A stretch of DNA of 64,000 nucleotides. It comes from Streptomyces sp. NBC_00483. Lineage in GTDB: Bacteria > Actinomycetota > Actinomycetes > Streptomycetales > Streptomycetaceae. The notes under the pieces were generated by a model. It was given only the letters and a program-made list of their open reading frames with translations. It was not told where the DNA came from and did not search any database. Where the stretch lies: NCBI RefSeq assembly GCF_036013745.1, contig NZ_CP107880.1:3968001-4032000 (forward strand), read 5' to 3'. This document shows, one piece after another, positions 16,225 through 24,913 of the stretch; the stretch's first letter is position 1; every line of letters begins with the position of its first letter. Made by a program: the position numbers and the translations under genes.

Positions 16225-17286
16225 TCAGCTGCCGGTCGCCGTCTTCCAGTCGTCCACGTACGTCTGGAGATTCTTGGCGACGTCGTTCCAGTCCGGCTCG
16301 AAGATCTGCACGCCGTCCATGATCTTGGCGAGTTCGACGGCGTTGTCGTCGGTGGCCTTCACATCGGCGCGCGGCGAGAAGCCGCCGCCGATGGAGCTGA
16401 CCTCCTTCTGCTGCTTAGCGGCGAGCATGAAGTCCAGGAGCTTCTTGCCGTTGGCGGTGTGCGGCGCGTTCTTCACGAGGCCGCCCGCGTACGGCAGGGC
16501 GAAGGAGGTCGGCTTGCCGCCGGCCTTCTTCGGGAACCAGATGCCGAGGTTCGGCATGTCCTTGGACTGGGCGTAGTTCATCTGTACGTCCCCGTTGGCG
16601 ACGAGGAGTTCGCCCTTGTCGACCTTCGGCGCCAGCTTGCCGGTGGAGGCGGACGGGCCGACGTTGTTGGCCTGGAGCTTCTTCAGGTAGGCCATGGCCT
16701 GCGCCTTGCCGCCGAAGTCGTGCATGGCCTTGACCAGCAGGGCGGTGCCGTCGCCCGCGATGCCGGGCGTCGAGTACTGGAGCTTGTTCTTGTACTTCGC
16801 GTCGAGGAGCTGCTCCCACGTGGTGGGCGGGGTCTTCAGCTCCTTCTTGTTGTGCACGAAGCCGAAGTAGTTGTTCACGACGGACGTCCAGGTGCCGTTC
16901 GCCGCCTTGTCGGCGCCGTCGACCTGATCCGAGCCGTTGGGCGTGTACTTCGCCAAGAGGCCCTTGCTGTCTGCCTGTTGAATGAACGGCGGCAGCGTGA
17001 CGAGGACGTCGGCCTGGGTGTTGACCTTCTCGCGGACGGCGCGCTGCACCATCTCGCCGGAGCCGCCCTCCACGTAATTGACCTTGATACCGGTCTTCTT
17101 GGTGAAGTCCTTGAAGACCTTGTCGTACCAGCCGTCGCCGTTCTCGCCCTTGAGGCCGTCGGCGCTGTAGACGGTGACGACCTTGCCGTCGGAGGCGGCG
17201 GAGCTGCCGCCGCAGCCGGTCAGGGTCGCGGCGAGGGCGAGACAGCCGGTGGTGGCGGCGACGGTGGTGAGCGTGTTCTTGCGCAT
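16225..17286 (-). CDS. 2-aminoethylphosphonate-type ABC transporter substrate-binding lipoprotein
   Basis: 353 residues; the lipobox TLTGCG makes Cys25 the lipidated residue. It has the periplasmic-binding fold of the iron/thiamine/phosphonate cluster (VVTVYSADGLKGENGDGWYD at the mature N-terminus). The overall pattern resembles PhnS, the 2-aminoethylphosphonate binding protein. It is the last gene of a minus-strand operon (regulator, ATPase, two permeases, binding protein), 62 bases after the second permease. Ferric iron or polyamine substrates are alternatives that sequence alone does not exclude. Confidence 0.75.
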   Translation of the reverse strand: MRKNTLTTVAATTGCLALAATLTGCGGSSAASDGKVVTVYSADGLKGENGDGWYDKVFKDFTKKTGIKVNYVEGGSGEMVQRAVREKVNTQADVLVTLPPFIQQADSKGLLAKYTPNGSDQVDGADKAANGTWTSVVNNYFGFVHNKKELKTPPTTWEQLLDAKYKNKLQYSTPGIAGDGTALLVKAMHDFGGKAQAMAYLKKLQANNVGPSASTGKLAPKVDKGELLVANGDVQMNYAQSKDMPNLGIWFPKKAGGKPTSFALPYAGGLVKNAPHTANGKKLLDFMLAAKQQKEVSSIGGGFSPRADVKATDDNAVELAKIMDGVQIFEPDWNDVAKNLQTYVDDWKTATGS

Positions 17287-17348
17287 GGCGTGGTGAACTC
17301 CTGTGCTGGGTAAGGGCTTTGGGTGTCCAGCGGTACTTCAGCGTTGCT

Positions 17349-18146
17349 TCAGCGGTACGAGGCCTTGGTGCGGATCCGCGAGACGGCCAGCAGGACGAGC
17401 AGGGTGGCGGCCATCAGGACCACCGCGATCGCGGAGCCGGTGAAGAGGGAGCCGCGGTCGGTGGTCGCGTAGATCTGCACCGGGAGCGGCATCCAGTCCG
17501 GCGGGTAGAGCATCATCGTGGCGCTCAACTCGCCCATGGACAGGGCGAAGCAGAGGCCCGCGGCGGCGTTCAGGGAAGGCAGGAGCAGCGGCAGCTTCAC
17601 CTTCCACAGGACGTACGCGGGGCGGGCGCCGAGGGAGGCCGCGGCCTGTTCGTAGACCGGGTCGAGGCGCTGGAGGGCGGCCGAGACGGACTGGTAGGCG
17701 AACGCCGTGACGAGGATCGTGTGGGCGATGATCACGATCCAGCGGGTGCCATTGAGCAGCATCGGCGGCCGGCTGAACGCCACGAGGACGGCGAGGCCGA
17801 CGACCACGGACGGCACGGCGACCGGCAGCATGAACAGGGCGTCCATCACGCGGCGCCCGCGCTTCTTCAGTGCGGCGGCGGCGAGCGCGGCCCACCCGCC
17901 GACGACCAGCGCGAGGACGCTCGCGGTGACGGCCGTGACCAGGCTGGTGGTCAGGGCGGTGAGGGAATCGCCGCTGGTGGCGGCCTCGTAGTGGCCGCCG
18001 GTGAAGCCGGAGGGCAGGGCGCCGGACCAGTTCGTGGCGAAGGACGCGGCGAGGACGACGAGGAGCGGAAGGGCGAAGAGGGGAAGGAAGAGGACGAAGA
18101 AGAGGGCCCAGGACGCCCACTTGCCGGTCTTGCTATGTACGAGCAC
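17349..18146 (-). CDS. 2-aminoethylphosphonate-type ABC transporter permease (PhnV-like)
   Basis: 265 residues with about six transmembrane helices. The EAA loop lies around EQAAASLGARPAYVLWKVKLP, which contacts the ATPase. It overlaps the upstream permease gene by 14 bases, showing translational coupling. It pairs with that permease as the heteromeric channel of the importer. Confidence 0.78.
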   Translation of the reverse strand: MLVHSKTGKWASWALFFVLFLPLFALPLLVVLAASFATNWSGALPSGFTGGHYEAATSGDSLTALTTSLVTAVTASVLALVVGGWAALAAAALKKRGRRVMDALFMLPVAVPSVVVGLAVLVAFSRPPMLLNGTRWIVIIAHTILVTAFAYQSVSAALQRLDPVYEQAAASLGARPAYVLWKVKLPLLLPSLNAAAGLCFALSMGELSATMMLYPPDWMPLPVQIYATTDRGSLFTGSAIAVVLMAATLLVLLAVSRIRTKASYR

Positions 18147-19005
18147 GACGGCTCACCACCCGGTACAGGCCGTAAATGCTCACGGACACAAGGACGTTGA
18201 CGACCGCGACGACGCACGCGCCCGGATAGTCGGACTCGAGGATCGCCTTGCTGTAGACGAGGGTCGGCAGCGTCGTGACGCCCTTGGCGCCGGTGAAGAG
18301 GACGATCCCGAACTCGTTGAGGCACAGGACGAGGACGAGGCTGCCGCCGGCCGCGAGCGCGGGCAGCGCCTCCGGCAGGATCACCTGCCGCACGATCCGG
18401 GCGGGCCGCGCCCCGAGCGACGCGGCGACCTCCAGCTGCGCCGTGTCGACCCCCGAGAACGCGGCGAGCAGCGGGCGCATCACGAACGGCGTGAAGTAGG
18501 TGATCTCGGCGAGCAGCACGCCCCACGGCGTGGCCAGGAACTGGAAGGGGCCGGTGGTGGCGCCCGTGGCGTCCGTCCACAGCCCGTTGGCCATGCCCAC
18601 CTGCCCGTACACGAAGAGCAGCGCGAGCGTGATCAGGAAGGACGGGAAGGACAGGAACACGTCGATGAAGCGGGCGACGGCCTTCGCGCCGGGGAACGGC
18701 ACGAACGCGACGATCAGCGCGAGCGCGAAGCCGAGGACGAGGCAGCCGGCCGTGGACCCGACGGCGAGCCACACCGTCGTGCCGAGCGCCTCGCGGAACG
18801 CGGAGGACGCGAAGACGTCGGCGTACGGCGTGAGGGAGGTGCCGCCGGTGTCGGGGGTGAGCGACTGCTGGACGACGAGGAAGAGCGGGTAGAGGAAGAC
18901 GACGGCGAGGGCGGCGACGGGCGGCAGGGCCAACACCCAACCGGCGCTCATCTTCCGGGACTTGGTGGCGCCCTCACGAGGAGCGGCGAGCGTGGCGCTA
19001 GCCAT
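18133..19005 (-). CDS. 2-aminoethylphosphonate-type ABC transporter permease (PhnU-like)
   Basis: 290 residues with six or seven helices and an EAA-type loop LEVAASLGARPARIVRQVILP. It overlaps the ATPase gene stop by eight bases upstream and the second permease by 14 bases downstream. The periplasmic loop after helix one (TPDTGGTSLTPYADVFASS) is typical of the PhnU/ferric permease group. Confidence 0.78.
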   Translation of the reverse strand: MASATLAAPREGATKSRKMSAGWVLALPPVAALAVVFLYPLFLVVQQSLTPDTGGTSLTPYADVFASSAFREALGTTVWLAVGSTAGCLVLGFALALIVAFVPFPGAKAVARFIDVFLSFPSFLITLALLFVYGQVGMANGLWTDATGATTGPFQFLATPWGVLLAEITYFTPFVMRPLLAAFSGVDTAQLEVAASLGARPARIVRQVILPEALPALAAGGSLVLVLCLNEFGIVLFTGAKGVTTLPTLVYSKAILESDYPGACVVAVVNVLVSVSIYGLYRVVSRRART

Positions 19006-20074
19006 CCTTGCCCACCTCCGCGGCGAGCAATATGCCGTCCTCCGGGGCGAAGTGCACGGTGACCTGCTCCCCCAGCGCCGGTGGCTCGCGCAGTTCGCGC
19101 AGGTCGGCCTTGACGCGGTGGCCGTCGACGTCGACGTAGAGGCGGTGTGTCGAGCCGCGCCACTGGACCTCGGAGACCTTTCCCGTAAGGGAGTTGGGGC
19201 CTTCGCCGAGGCCGACGAGGTGGGGGCGGACGCAGAGGGTGGCGGTGGAGCCGGGCGCCACGTCGCTCTGCGTCGGGACCTTCAGTTCGGTCGGGCCGAA
19301 GGAGACGGTTCCCGTGCCGACCTGTACGGGGAGCAGGTTGGCGTTGCCGACGAAGGACGCCGTGAACTCGGTGCGCGGGCGCCGGTACAGGTCCTGCGGC
19401 GTGCCGACGTCCTGGAGGCGGGCCTTGTCCATGACGGCGATGCGGTCGGCGAGGGTGAGTGCCTCGACCTGGTCGTGGGTGACGTACAGGATCGAGACGT
19501 CGGGCAACTCGCGGTGCAACCGGGCCAGTTCCGCGAGCATTCCGGAGCGGAGCGTCGCGTCGAGCGCGGAGAGCGGCTCGTCGAGCAGCAGCACACCGGG
19601 CTGGACGGCGAGGGCGCGCGCGATGGCGACGCGCTGCTGCTGGCCACCGGAGAGTTCGCGCGGGTAGCGCTTGGCGTAGGCGGCCATGCCGGTCAGTTCG
19701 AGGGCTTCGGCGACGCGGGCCGGGATCTCGCCCTTCGGCACCTTCTGCGCCCGCATCCCGAACGCGACGTTGTCCTCGACGCGCAGGTGCGGGAAGAGCG
19801 CGTACTGCTGCACGACCATGCCGATGCCGCGCCGGTGCGGCGGCAGGTCGGTGACGTCGCGCCCGCCGAGGAACACCCTCCCGGACGCGGGCCGCACGAA
19901 CCCGGCGACGGCGCGCAGCGCGGTGGTCTTCCCCGAGCCCGAGGGGCCGAGGAGGGCCATCACCTCGCCGGGCTCGACGGTCAGGTCGAGGGAGTCGAGA
20001 ACGGTGGTGCCGCCGTACGCGACCGACACCCGGTCGAACCGGATGCCGCTCAGCTTCTGGTCGATGTCTCTCAC
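18998..20074 (-). CDS. 2-aminoethylphosphonate-type ABC transporter ATP-binding protein (PhnT-like)
   Basis: 358 residues from GTG 20074; GTG 20083 or TTG 20146 are other possible starts and none has a strong ribosome binding site. Walker A GPSGSGKTT, Q-loop VQQYALFP, signature LSGGQQQRVAIARAL, Walker B VLLLDEPLSALD and the H-loop VTHDQ are present. A C-terminal TOBE-like regulatory domain follows (about 250-358). It powers the importer with the two permeases and binding protein downstream. The gap to the GntR gene upstream is about 130 bases and contains GGACCAGACC, a possible operator. Confidence 0.8.
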   Translation of the reverse strand: MRDIDQKLSGIRFDRVSVAYGGTTVLDSLDLTVEPGEVMALLGPSGSGKTTALRAVAGFVRPASGRVFLGGRDVTDLPPHRRGIGMVVQQYALFPHLRVEDNVAFGMRAQKVPKGEIPARVAEALELTGMAAYAKRYPRELSGGQQQRVAIARALAVQPGVLLLDEPLSALDATLRSGMLAELARLHRELPDVSILYVTHDQVEALTLADRIAVMDKARLQDVGTPQDLYRRPRTEFTASFVGNANLLPVQVGTGTVSFGPTELKVPTQSDVAPGSTATLCVRPHLVGLGEGPNSLTGKVSEVQWRGSTHRLYVDVDGHRVKADLRELREPPALGEQVTVHFAPEDGILLAAEVGKDG

Positions 20075-20206
20075 GGCGGCCACGCTCGTGGCGGCGGGTG
20101 TCCCGCACGGAGCGGCGCGGCAACGGGACGGTGAACGGGCACCCAAGGTTGGACCAGACCCGTTATTCGTTTGTTATTTGGGTGGAGTGCGGAAGGTCAA
20201 CTCGCT

Positions 20207-20989
20207 CTAGGAGGAGGCGGGTTGCCACCCTTCCGCTCCCAAACGGGCGGTGAACGAGAAGCGGTCCCCGCGGTAAAGCGTCCGCACCCGCTCCGTGGCG
20301 CGGCGCCCGGTGTCGTACGAGATCCGGTGGATGAGCAGCATCGGGAGCGCGGGCGGTGTGCCGATGAGCAGGGCCTCGCGCGGGGTCGCGAGCACCGTCT
20401 CGATGCGCTCGTCGGCCGAGCCGAACTCGATGCCGAGGCGGTCGTGGACGTAGGAGTAGAACGAGGAGTCGGGGTCGAACTCGGCGTCCAGGCGCGGCAC
20501 GCGGGACACGGGCACGTAGGTCGACTCCAGGCCGACGCGCTCGTCGTCGGCGAGCAGCACGCGCTCCATGTGCCAGACGGGCTCGCCGCGTTCGAGGCCG
20601 ATCTCGGCGGCGAGCGCGGGCGGACACGGGAAGCGTTCGAGGCCGATGAGGGTGCGCCCCGGGCGCCGGCCCTGCCTGCGTACGCCCTCCGTATACGAAG
20701 CGAGGGAGAGCGGCTGCGCCAGCTTCGGGCCCGCGACGACGGTGCCCCTGCCGTGCCGCCGCAGCCGCCCTTCGAGCAGCAGCTCGCGCAGCGCCTGCCG
20801 CACGGTCTCGCGCGCGACCTCGTAGCGCAGGGCGAGTTCGCGCTCGGCGGGGAGGGTCTCGCCTTCGGTCAACTCGTCGACGAGCGCGGCGATTTGGGCC
20901 TTCACGGCGTAGTACTTCGGGATGCGCCCGTGCTCGGGGATGCCGTCGCGCACGGGGGCGCCGGGGGCCTGATCGTTCGGGTAGTCCAC
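20207..20989 (-). CDS. GntR/HutC-family transcriptional regulator
   Basis: 260 residues. The N-terminal winged helix has LPAERELALRYEVARETVRQALREL; the UTRA effector domain fills about 105-250 and ends RTLYRGDRFSFTARL. The arrangement IPKYYAVK before the helix-turn-helix and LSLASYTEGVRRQG after it resembles DasR and relatives, so it is a DasR paralogue, but the effector is probably the transported phosphonate or a product. It lies directly upstream of the importer operon in the same direction and probably represses it. Confidence 0.8.
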   Translation of the reverse strand: MDYPNDQAPGAPVRDGIPEHGRIPKYYAVKAQIAALVDELTEGETLPAERELALRYEVARETVRQALRELLLEGRLRRHGRGTVVAGPKLAQPLSLASYTEGVRRQGRRPGRTLIGLERFPCPPALAAEIGLERGEPVWHMERVLLADDERVGLESTYVPVSRVPRLDAEFDPDSSFYSYVHDRLGIEFGSADERIETVLATPREALLIGTPPALPMLLIHRISYDTGRRATERVRTLYRGDRFSFTARLGAEGWQPASS

Positions 20990-21063
20990 GCGGGGATGGT
21001 CGCAGATGGGGGTGAACGCGTGTCCTACGCCTCTCCTGTACCCCGTGGGGCCGGAGGGCCTTG

Positions 21064-21106
21064 GGCCCGGCCGCCGCGCTTGTTCGGCTGGGGCGGCGGC
21101 CGGGCC
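21064..21106 (-). terminator. Strong hairpin after the LAXTG protein gene
   Basis: Perfect 14-base arms GGCCCGGCCGCCGC and complement with a 15-base loop, 17 bases beyond the stop of the minus-strand gene at 21123. It separates that gene from the GntR-phosphonate operon. Confidence 0.65.
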
Positions 21107-21122
21107 GGTGGCGGGCCGGGGC

Positions 21123-21818
21123 TCAGCGTCCGCCGACGCGGAGCCGCCGGGCTCCCACCACGAGGGTCGTGCCGGCGAGGAGGAGGGTGCCGGCCGCGAC
21201 CCCCAGTCCGAGCAGGGCGCGCGGGCCCGTCCGGGCGAGTTCGTCCGCGAGGGTCGGGCCCGCGGCCTCTTCGATGGTGAACGGGTAGTCGTCGGACTCG
21301 CCCACCCAGTCGCCGTCGTCGTCCTTGCGCCGGACGAGCGCGGCGGTGGCGACGACCCGGTCGGGCCGGGTGTCGTCGGCGAACGCGAGGCGGACGTCGA
21401 CGGAGACCGTGTCGCCCGCGCCGACCGAGAACCCGGGGAAGCCGTCGAAGACGCCGATGTTCTCGTCCCGGCCGGTCCGCTCGACGGTCACGGGACGCCA
21501 GCGGCCCGCGTCGCGGAACTCCAGCGTGATGCGCTTCGGCGTCAGTTTCCGGGCCTCGTCGACCAGGACGAGGACGGGGTGGAGGTCGGCGCAGCGGGTG
21601 GCGGTGGTGTTGGTCAGGTCGAGCGAGAAGTGCCGGGGGGCGTCGCCGGGGTGGTAGGTGGCGGGGCCCTCGTCGATGCGGGTGTCGATGGGGAAGTCGC
21701 CGCGCTTGTCGGCGGCGCAGGCCCTGGTGCCGGTGTCGGCGACCGCCTCGTGGGTGGGGCCGAGGGCGGTGAGGGCGATGGCCGTGGCGGCGAGGGCGAG
21801 CGGGCGGCGCAGTCGCAT
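21123..21818 (-). CDS. Putative LAXTG sortase-anchored surface protein
   Basis: 231 residues. A signal peptide (MRLRRPLALAATAIALTALG) is followed by an exported domain with two Cys (TRACAAD, TRCADLH) and beta-rich character. The C-terminus carries the sorting layout: ELARTGP (LAXTG motif), a hydrophobic helix, then RRLRVGGR. Class E sortases of Streptomyces recognise LAXTG, and a class E sortase is encoded at 35222-36025. The function of the exported domain is unknown. Confidence 0.68.
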   Translation of the reverse strand: MRLRRPLALAATAIALTALGPTHEAVADTGTRACAADKRGDFPIDTRIDEGPATYHPGDAPRHFSLDLTNTTATRCADLHPVLVLVDEARKLTPKRITLEFRDAGRWRPVTVERTGRDENIGVFDGFPGFSVGAGDTVSVDVRLAFADDTRPDRVVATAALVRRKDDDGDWVGESDDYPFTIEEAAGPTLADELARTGPRALLGLGVAAGTLLLAGTTLVVGARRLRVGGR

Positions 21819-21973
21819 GAAGGCCCTTCACTGGTCGCGGAGTTGACGACAGTCGTGGGCCAGAACCTTGCCAGTGCCGTCCGGCGGGGTTCGGGTATGT
21901 GGGTTGCGGCGCGCGGGGGAATCCCCCGATCGGCCCAGCCGGACGACGCTTGGGCAGCACCGGCGTTACGGAC

Positions 21974-22019
21974 GCGGGGCTCCGCCCCGGGCCCCGCGCC
22001 TCAATCGCCGGCGGGGCTT
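21974..22019 (+). repeat. Dispersed intergenic palindrome, copy D
   Basis: Full-length copy (GCGGGGCTCCGCCCCGGGCC ... CTCAATCGCCGGCGGGGCTT) in the 292-bp space between the LAXTG gene start and the ROK gene stop. No gene is seen in the rest of that space. Confidence 0.8.
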
Positions 22020-22110
22020 GAATGATCCGCTCCCGCCTTGGGCGGCAGGGTGGGCAAGGTGGCACCCCGGTGCCGCGCAACATGGACGCGGGCGCCAACC
22101 ACGGCCCGAG

Positions 22111-23211
22111 TCAGAGGCGGTCGTGGCCGAAGAGAGGGGCCAGGATCATGTGGGCCGCGCCCTCGACCGCCTGGGTGTCGCCGCCGGGTGCCGCCCGCAC
22201 GGGTATCGCGGGGCCACCGCCCTCCCGGCGGGCACGGGCCGCGACGACCTGTTCCACCCCGCGTACGAATCGCTTCTCGTGCGCCGCCACCGTCCGCCCA
22301 CCAAGCAGCACCGCATCGATGTCGAGCAGGCTCACCAGGTTCGCCGCACCCTCGCCCAGCACCCGCGCGGCCTCGTCCAGACCCCCGTCCGTGCCGGAGG
22401 CAACCGCCGCGAGGGAGAGCGCCTCGATGCAGCCCCGGTTGCCGCAGCTGCACCGCGGACCGTCCAGCTGGATCACCTGGTGGCCGAATTCGCCCGCACC
22501 GGTGCGGGCGCCGCGATAGAGCGAGCCGTCGAGGACGAGCCCGGCACCCAGTCCCGTACCGAGGTGGAGGTAGGCGAAGGAGCGTTCCCCCTCTCCCTCC
22601 AGGGCCAGCCCGAGCGCCGCCGCGTTCGTGTCCTTGTCCACGACGACGGGCAGGCCGAGCCGCTCGGCGAGCGCCTCGCGCAGCGGGAAGCCGTCCCACT
22701 GCGGGAACCCGGTGACCCGGTGCAGCACCCCGTCGGCGTGGTCCAGCGGCCCCGGCACGGCGACGCCGACGCCGAGGACCGTCTGGCTCCCGTCCGCGTC
22801 GAGCAGCGCGTCGACCTCACAGGCCGCGGCCGCGAGCACCGCGTCGGAGCCCGCGCCGAGGTCGAGCGGGGCACGCCGCGCCGCGACGACCGCGCCGGAC
22901 AGATCGGTCAGCACGGTGCGCAGCTCGTCGCGGTCCAGGTGCAGGCCGACCGCGTGCGCGGCGCCCGCGAGCAGCCGGAGGACGGTGCGCGGCTTGCCCC
23001 CGGTGGAGGCCCGGCGGCCGGCCTCGACGGCGAGACCGTCCCCCCTGAGCCGCGCCGTGATCTTGCTGACGGCCTGCGGGGTGAGCCCCGTGCGCTCGGC
23101 GAGCTCCAGGCGGCTTATCCCGGCCTCCCCCGCCGTACGCAGCAGATCGAGCACGAGCGCCGCGTTGTGCCCGCGCAGGGCGCTCAGATTCGCGCCCACC
23201 GTCGCCGCCAT
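22111..23211 (-). CDS. ROK-family transcriptional regulator
   Basis: 366 residues starting at ATG 23211, which has an ideal AGGAGGACC in front; the ATG at 23235 lacks one. A winged helix-turn-helix (residues about 15-75, ISRLELAERTGLTPQAVSKI) precedes the ROK kinase-like domain with the phosphate motif LGTGLGAGLVLDG and the zinc motif CSCGNRGC. ROK repressors respond to sugars. It is divergent from a sugar-type dehydrogenase gene, with a dyad between them, so it probably controls that gene. Confidence 0.82.
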   Translation of the reverse strand: MAATVGANLSALRGHNAALVLDLLRTAGEAGISRLELAERTGLTPQAVSKITARLRGDGLAVEAGRRASTGGKPRTVLRLLAGAAHAVGLHLDRDELRTVLTDLSGAVVAARRAPLDLGAGSDAVLAAAACEVDALLDADGSQTVLGVGVAVPGPLDHADGVLHRVTGFPQWDGFPLREALAERLGLPVVVDKDTNAAALGLALEGEGERSFAYLHLGTGLGAGLVLDGSLYRGARTGAGEFGHQVIQLDGPRCSCGNRGCIEALSLAAVASGTDGGLDEAARVLGEGAANLVSLLDIDAVLLGGRTVAAHEKRFVRGVEQVVAARARREGGGPAIPVRAAPGGDTQAVEGAAHMILAPLFGHDRL

Positions 23212-23266
23212 GGTCCTCCTCACGTGCCTGTTCATCACGTCCATTGTCCCCCGCGCTTGCACTTTG

Positions 23267-23279
23267 GCAACACCGTTGC
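23267..23279. promoter_or_regulatory. Candidate operator between ROK and dehydrogenase genes
   Basis: GCAACACCGTTGC is a perfect 5-3-5 dyad embedded in TTTGGCAACACCGTTGCTTAA, about 55 bases from each start. Its position in the divergent promoter suggests the ROK protein binds here. Confidence 0.45.
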
Positions 23280-23328
23280 TTAAGTGGAAGGCATGGATCG
23301 TATGGAAGGTACGGAAGGTATGGAACCC

Positions 23329-24411
23329 ATGACCGGTACGAGTGCCCCCTTGCGCGTGGGCCTGGTCGGCTACGGCCTGGCGGGCTCCGTCTTCCACGCC
23401 CCGCTGATCGCCGCCACCGAGGGCCTGACCCTGGACACGGTCGTCACCTCGAACCCCGAGCGGCAGGCCCAGGCGCGCGCCGAGCACGGCGAGGGCCTGC
23501 GCTTCGTCGCGTCCCCCGACGACCTGTGGGAGCACGCGGACGAGCTCGACCTGATCGTCATCGCGTCGCCGAACAAGACGCACGTGCCCCTCGCGAAGGC
23601 CGCCATCGCCGCGGGCCTCCCGGTCGTCGTCGACAAGCCGGTCGCGGGCACCGCCGCCGAGGCCCGCGAGCTCGCGGAGCTGGCCGAGAAGCAGGGCGTC
23701 CTGCTGTCGGTCTTCCAGAACCGCCGTTGGGACAACGACTTCCTGACCCTCCAAAAGCTGCTCTCGGACGGCGAGTTGGGCGACGTCTGGCGCTTCGAGT
23801 CGCGCTTCGAGCGCTGGCGCCCGCAGCCCAAGGGCGGCTGGCGCGAGTCCGGCAACCCGGAGGAGATCGGCGGCCTCCTGTACGACCTCGGCAGCCACGT
23901 CGTCGACCAGGCCCTGGTCCTGTTCGGCCCGGCCGTCTCCGTCTACGCCGAGTCGGACGTGCGCCGCCCCGGCGCCGAGGCCGACGACGACACGTTCATC
24001 GCGATCACCCACGCGAACGGGGTCCGCTCGCACCTGTACGTGTCCGCCACCACCGCCCAACTCGGCCCGCGTTTCCGCGTGCTGGGCTCGCAGGCGGGCT
24101 ACGTGAAGTACGGGCTCGACCCGCAGGAGGCCGCGCTGCGCGACGGCAAGCGCCCGACGGCCGGTGAGCCGTGGGGCGTTGAGGGCGAGTCGCTGTGGGG
24201 TCGCGTCGGCTCCGGCGAGTCCCCGCTGACGGGCGGCGGCCGTCCGTTCGCGACGGTCGACGGCGACTACCCCGCGTACTACGCCGCCGTCGCCGCGGCG
24301 CTGCGCGACGGCACCCCGAACCCGGTGCCCGCCACGCAGGCCGCCGACGCGCTCGACGTCCTGGAGGCGGCCCGCGTCTCGGCCCGCGACGGAGTGACGG
24401 TGAAGCTGTGA
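23329..24411 (+). CDS. Gfo/Idh/MocA-family oxidoreductase
   Basis: 360 residues from ATG 23329 (MTGTSAPLRVGL). In-frame starts at 23284, 23293, 23302 and 23320 also exist within a repetitive ATGGAAGGTACGGAAGGT stretch, so the start is uncertain. Rossmann motif VGLVGYGLAGSVFHAP, then VVVDKPV (the EKP-like motif) and a C-terminal beta-sheet domain with GGLLYDLGSHVVDQAL. The family uses NAD(P) to oxidise sugars, inositols or related compounds. It is divergent from the ROK regulator and overlaps the next gene by one base. Confidence 0.82.
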   Translation: MTGTSAPLRVGLVGYGLAGSVFHAPLIAATEGLTLDTVVTSNPERQAQARAEHGEGLRFVASPDDLWEHADELDLIVIASPNKTHVPLAKAAIAAGLPVVVDKPVAGTAAEARELAELAEKQGVLLSVFQNRRWDNDFLTLQKLLSDGELGDVWRFESRFERWRPQPKGGWRESGNPEEIGGLLYDLGSHVVDQALVLFGPAVSVYAESDVRRPGAEADDDTFIAITHANGVRSHLYVSATTAQLGPRFRVLGSQAGYVKYGLDPQEAALRDGKRPTAGEPWGVEGESLWGRVGSGESPLTGGGRPFATVDGDYPAYYAAVAAALRDGTPNPVPATQAADALDVLEAARVSARDGVTVKL

Positions 24412-24896
24412 TGAGCACCCAGAACGCGAACCCCGAAAACGCCCCGCAGATCCCCGAGTTGGAGGACCAGGAGCGCCGTCTCGTCCTGAACTCCTTCACG
24501 TACGACGACGCCTGGGCCCTCGGCAACCTGCTCGTGGACCTCGCGCGCGAGCGGCAGGCGCCGGTCGCGATCGACATCACGCGCGGCGGCCAGCAGCTGT
24601 TCCACGCGGCGCTGCCGGGCTCGGCCCCGGACAACGACGCGTGGATCGCCCGCAAGCGCCGCGTCGTCGAGCGCTACCACGCCTCGTCCTACCTGGTCGG
24701 CAGCCGCTTCCGGGCCAAGGGCACGACGTTCGAGGACGCCTCGCGCCTCGACCCGGACACGTACGCGGCACACGGCGGCGCCTTCCCGATCTCCGTACGG
24801 GGAGCGGGAGTTGTGGGCGCCGTGGTGGTCTCGGGCCTCCCGCAGGTCGAGGACCACAAGCTGGTCGTGGCGGCGCTGGAGCGGTTCGTGGGCTAG
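24411..24896 (+). CDS. HbpS-like/UPF0303 haem-degrading-type protein
   Basis: 161 residues; its ATG overlaps the dehydrogenase stop (TGATG), so the two are coupled. The sequence (LVLNSFTYDDAWALGNLLVDLA ... VAIDITRGGQQLFHAALPG) matches the GlcG/HbpS-like fold annotated as haem-degrading domain. Such proteins bind small ligands or haem, and the actual role is uncertain. Coupling to a sugar-type dehydrogenase under a ROK regulator suggests a metabolic role. Confidence 0.7.
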   Translation: MSTQNANPENAPQIPELEDQERRLVLNSFTYDDAWALGNLLVDLARERQAPVAIDITRGGQQLFHAALPGSAPDNDAWIARKRRVVERYHASSYLVGSRFRAKGTTFEDASRLDPDTYAAHGGAFPISVRGAGVVGAVVVSGLPQVEDHKLVVAALERFVG

Positions 24897-24913
24897 GGCG
24901 GCGTGGCCCTGGT

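Noticed and set aside
23212..24060. Long minus-strand frame extending the ROK protein upstream
   Set aside because: It runs antisense through the whole dehydrogenase gene; the ideal AGGAGGACC before ATG 23211 fixes the real start.
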